Shown here: piece by piece, positions 61,684 to 64,000 of the stretch
Layout: every line of letters starts with the position of its first letter
How positions within the stretch are numbered: position 1 is the first letter of the stretch
Source of the DNA: Bacteroidales bacterium
Lineage (GTDB): Bacteria > Bacteroidota > Bacteroidia > Bacteroidales > UBA932
Direction of reading: 5' to 3'
Assembly: GCA_022648545.1 (NCBI GenBank)
Contig: JALCMP010000003.1
Location: 124,001 to 188,000 of the forward strand
DNA: 64,000 bases
Made by a program: the position numbers and the translations under genes
Notes under the pieces: generated by a model
Database searches by the model: none
What the model saw: the letters and a program-made list of their open reading frames with translations, nothing else
What the model was told of the DNA's origin: nothing

Positions 61684-61685
61684 TA

Positions 61686-62885
61686 ATGAAAGAATCAATA
61701 CAGTACGACTGCGAGAGAGGTTGTGAAAAGCAGATTAACGAAATGGGAGAAGTAAACTGCAAATACAATCCCAGATGTTGTAAATTAAGTAATTTCAACT
61801 GGCTTAAAGGTCTAAGCCAGAATAATTATAAGAACCTTTTTGAAGTACGTTTTAAAAACACCAGAAAAGGTATATATGAAAATGATTCGGGACTGTCCCT
61901 GTCCGGCGGTGATATCGTTGTTGTTGAAGCACAGACGGGATTCGACGTAGGCATAATAACTTTATCTGGTGCGGTAGTAGGACTTAAGTTGAAAAACGAC
62001 AATATTGATCCGGAAACTTTCGAATTTAAGAAAATATACAGAAAGGCAAAGACCGGTGACATAGAAAGATGGCAGAGCGCCATAGCAAGGGAACAGGAAA
62101 CGATGATAAAATCGAGGCGGATAGCCGCCGGCCTGGGCTTGAACATGAAGATAGGAAACGTAGAATTTCAGGGAGACGGATCAAAAGCCATATTTTATTA
62201 TATAGCCGACGAACGTGTGGATTTCAGACAATTAATTAAGGACTTTGCTGAAGAATTCAGGATCCGCATAGAAATGAAGCAGATAGGAGCGCGTCAGGAA
62301 GCCGGCCTAATAGGAGGACTGGGAGTGTGCGGGCAACCGTTATGCTGTTCGAGATTCATAGAGAATTTCAGATCCATAACCACACAATCCGCAAGATGTC
62401 AGGATCTATCGCTCAATCCGCAGAAACTGGCGGGACAATGCGGAAAGCTCAAATGCTGCATAAACTACGAAGCTGCCACATACATAGATGCGCAAAACAG
62501 AATTCCAAGAATAATAGAACCGCTGCACCTTGCTGACGGGGATGCTTACCTGGTAAAAACCGATATATTGTCGGGGACTATGTGGTTCTCATATTCCAAG
62601 AGCGATACGTCAAACATGTTCCCTTTAAATGTAAATTCCGTAAAGGGCATACTTCATTTAAATCAAACCGGGAAAAAAGGACATTCTCTAATAGAGAAGA
62701 AAGAGGAAATTCCGGAATTTTTCAGTGGCGTAGGGAAAGAAAGCATAACACGATTCGACGGAAACGGAAATAAAAACGGCATGGGGCAGAACAGAAAAAG
62801 GAAAAAAGGCAACGGCCGCAGGAACGACGGCAAACAACAACCCGTCGAAAACAAAAAGACAAGGAGTAAAAAATCCAATCCTTAA
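61686..62885 (+). CDS. ricT: PSP1 domain protein, RicT-like
   Basis: 399 residues from the ATG at 61686. The PSP1 core includes GDIVVVEAQTGFDVGIITLSG, then FQGDGSKAIFYYIADERVDFRQLIKDFAEEFRIRIEMKQIGARQEAGLIGGLGVCG. A cysteine set follows (CGQPLCCSRF, QCGKLKCCINYE). In Bacillus subtilis RicT (YaaT) is part of an iron-sulfur complex with RicA and RicF that affects RNase Y; the partners are not nearby and may not exist here. The C-terminal 60 residues are a disordered Lys/Asn/Gly-rich tail. In Bacteroidetes this gene normally precedes gldH, as here. Confidence 0.9.
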   Translation: MKESIQYDCERGCEKQINEMGEVNCKYNPRCCKLSNFNWLKGLSQNNYKNLFEVRFKNTRKGIYENDSGLSLSGGDIVVVEAQTGFDVGIITLSGAVVGLKLKNDNIDPETFEFKKIYRKAKTGDIERWQSAIAREQETMIKSRRIAAGLGLNMKIGNVEFQGDGSKAIFYYIADERVDFRQLIKDFAEEFRIRIEMKQIGARQEAGLIGGLGVCGQPLCCSRFIENFRSITTQSARCQDLSLNPQKLAGQCGKLKCCINYEAATYIDAQNRIPRIIEPLHLADGDAYLVKTDILSGTMWFSYSKSDTSNMFPLNVNSVKGILHLNQTGKKGHSLIEKKEEIPEFFSGVGKESITRFDGNGNKNGMGQNRKRKKGNGRRNDGKQQPVENKKTRSKKSNP

Positions 62886-62886
62886 T

Positions 62887-63375
62887 ATGCTTCCCCTTAA
62901 GAAAATATCAATCGTATTTTTAGCATGTGCGGCAATAACAGCAATAAATTCATGCTCCGCTCCAGCATATGACAGCAGCTTCACCTATTTAAAAGAAGGA
63001 TGGAAGAAGGATAAAACATTGTCTTTGTCACTCGTGCAAACCGGCGATACCTCCGCTATGCACGATTTCTTTTTATGCATGCAGTTTAAAAGATCTAAAA
63101 AAATAAACGGATATCCATATGTTCCCCTTCATATATCGGCGGAATCCCCTTCGGGCAAATATTACGGAAAAGATATAAGACTTCCGGTTGAATTAAAGTC
63201 GAATGGAATTTCAGCCGAAAAGAACAAAGGCGTCATAAATATAGAATGGTTATACATTAAAAAAGCAGCATTTACGGAAAAGGGCACATGGAAATTCGAT
63301 ATAAAACAGGGTAACGGCAATTTTCCATATAACCTGATAAGATTCATGGGAATAAGAATAAGCGAAAAACGATAA
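62887..63375 (+). CDS. gldH: GldH-like lipoprotein
   Basis: 162 residues with a lipobox at INSCSAPAYDSSFTYLKEGW (Cys23). The GldH fold shows in HDFFLCMQFKRSKKINGYPYVPLHISAESPSGKYY and the C-terminal GTWKFDIKQGNGNFPYNLIRFMGIRI. GldH is required for gliding in Flavobacterium, but it is also kept in non-gliding Bacteroidales, where its role is unclear. The position directly after ricT (1 base) supports the name. Confidence 0.82.
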   Translation: MLPLKKISIVFLACAAITAINSCSAPAYDSSFTYLKEGWKKDKTLSLSLVQTGDTSAMHDFFLCMQFKRSKKINGYPYVPLHISAESPSGKYYGKDIRLPVELKSNGISAEKNKGVINIEWLYIKKAAFTEKGTWKFDIKQGNGNFPYNLIRFMGIRISEKR

Positions 63376-63377
63376 GG

Positions 63378-64000
63378 ATGAGCGGCAAGGATAAACTAAG
63401 GAGGTTCCGCGAAAATGCAACGTTCAAATGTCTTCTTCAACCGTCGTTTGAAGAAGTATATGAAAAGGATTTCAGATTTAAGGGCAAATGGAGAAAGGAA
63501 ATTTTCGGGAACGATAACCCCATAATCCTTGAGCTCGGATGCGGAAAAGGAGAATATACAGTATCAATGGCACAGGCATTCCCTGACAAAAACTTCATAG
63601 GCATGGATATAAAGGGAGCCAGACTATGGAAGGGAGCAAAATATGTGGAAGAACATTCCATAGGAAATGCAATATTCATAAGATCGCGAATAGAATTCAT
63701 AACAGCCTTCTTTGCCAAAGGAGAGATAGATGAAATATGGATAACTTTCGCCGATCCGCAACTTGGAAAAGCCAGAAAAAGACTGACGGGCTCAATGTTC
63801 CTGAACAGATACACTGAGATCCTTAAAAAAAACGGAATAATAAATTTAAAAACCGACAGCAAATATCTGTACAATTATACCCTTGCCGCTGCAACACAGA
63901 ACGGTCTGGGTATCATCGAAGCCGAAGACGATATATACGGAAATGAAAAAGGCAGCGGAATATTAGGAATAAAGACCTTTTACGAGACGAATTTTCTGAA
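63378..64000 (+). CDS. trmB: tRNA (guanine-N7-)-methyltransferase, 3' end outside the window
   Basis: The ATG at 63378 follows the gldH stop by 2 bases, and the frame is open to the last base (207 codons). It methylates G46 of tRNAs. SAM-binding ILELGCGKGEYTVSMAQAFPDKNFIGMDIKGARLWKGA and the motif IWITFADPQLGKARKRLTGSMFLNRY are characteristic (the usual PDPW here reads ADPQ). About 30-50 residues are expected beyond the window. Confidence 0.93.
   Translation, partial: MSGKDKLRRFRENATFKCLLQPSFEEVYEKDFRFKGKWRKEIFGNDNPIILELGCGKGEYTVSMAQAFPDKNFIGMDIKGARLWKGAKYVEEHSIGNAIFIRSRIEFITAFFAKGEIDEIWITFADPQLGKARKRLTGSMFLNRYTEILKKNGIINLKTDSKYLYNYTLAAATQNGLGIIEAEDDIYGNEKGSGILGIKTFYETNFL

Overview
The window is a stretch of chromosome from a bacterium of the phylum Bacteroidota, most likely order Bacteroidales. 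The evidence is two SusC/SusD glycan-uptake loci, a DUF6377 regulator, a FecR/ECF sigma pair, GldH, a DUF3109 protein, and many intergenic copies of the Bacteroides-type -7 promoter element TAnnTTTG. I cannot assign genus or species by eye.

Layout. 1-3503: end of a cell-elongation cluster (mreD tail, mrdA/PBP2, rodA). 3515-5857: acpP-fabF and divergent purN. 5919-10878: dsbD and gcvP, convergent. 10976-14859: yraN-manC-arcA and pheS. 14929-15143: tRNA-Gly(GCC) and tRNA-Leu(TAA). 15144-16565: a gene-poor leader region and a CRISPR array with 12 spacers and no cas gene in the window. 16816-29433: a probable alpha-glucan (dextran-like) locus. It holds GH97 and an arginase-superfamily gene on the minus strand, then a DUF6377 sensor-regulator, SusC, SusD, SusE and a GH66 dextranase-like lipoprotein on the plus strand. 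A YbaK/ProX fragment sits just upstream of the regulator. 29564-32034: a small membrane protein, a Crp/Fnr regulator, a lipoprotein and a small outer-membrane-like protein. 32105-41460: a second glycan locus, FecR, SusC with an STN domain, SusD and a GH89 alpha-N-acetylglucosaminidase, with the ECF sigma gene at the far 3' end after a terminator. 41482-64000: housekeeping genes. These are miaA, smpB-queH, a methyltransferase with lgt, pgk with a coiled-coil gene, hemW and mscS, a lone sdhC, pyrH-frr-ROK-hypothetical-DUF2007, M16-like with DUF3109, and TPR-U32-holB-ricT-gldH-trmB (trmB runs off the end).

How the genes work together. Each SusC/SusD pair should import oligosaccharides across the outer membrane. 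In the first locus GH66 would cut alpha-1,6-glucan at the surface and GH97 would trim fragments in the periplasm, with DUF6377 as the likely regulator. In the second, the FecR/STN-SusC/ECF chain is the classic trans-envelope signalling route, and GH89 points to host glycans with terminal alpha-GlcNAc. The least explained parts are the cas-less CRISPR array and its 630-bp upstream region, the zinc-motif-less M16 protein, the lone sdhC, and start codons that lie almost on top of the promoter -7 element. I did not find a clearly new multi-gene defence or metabolic system.
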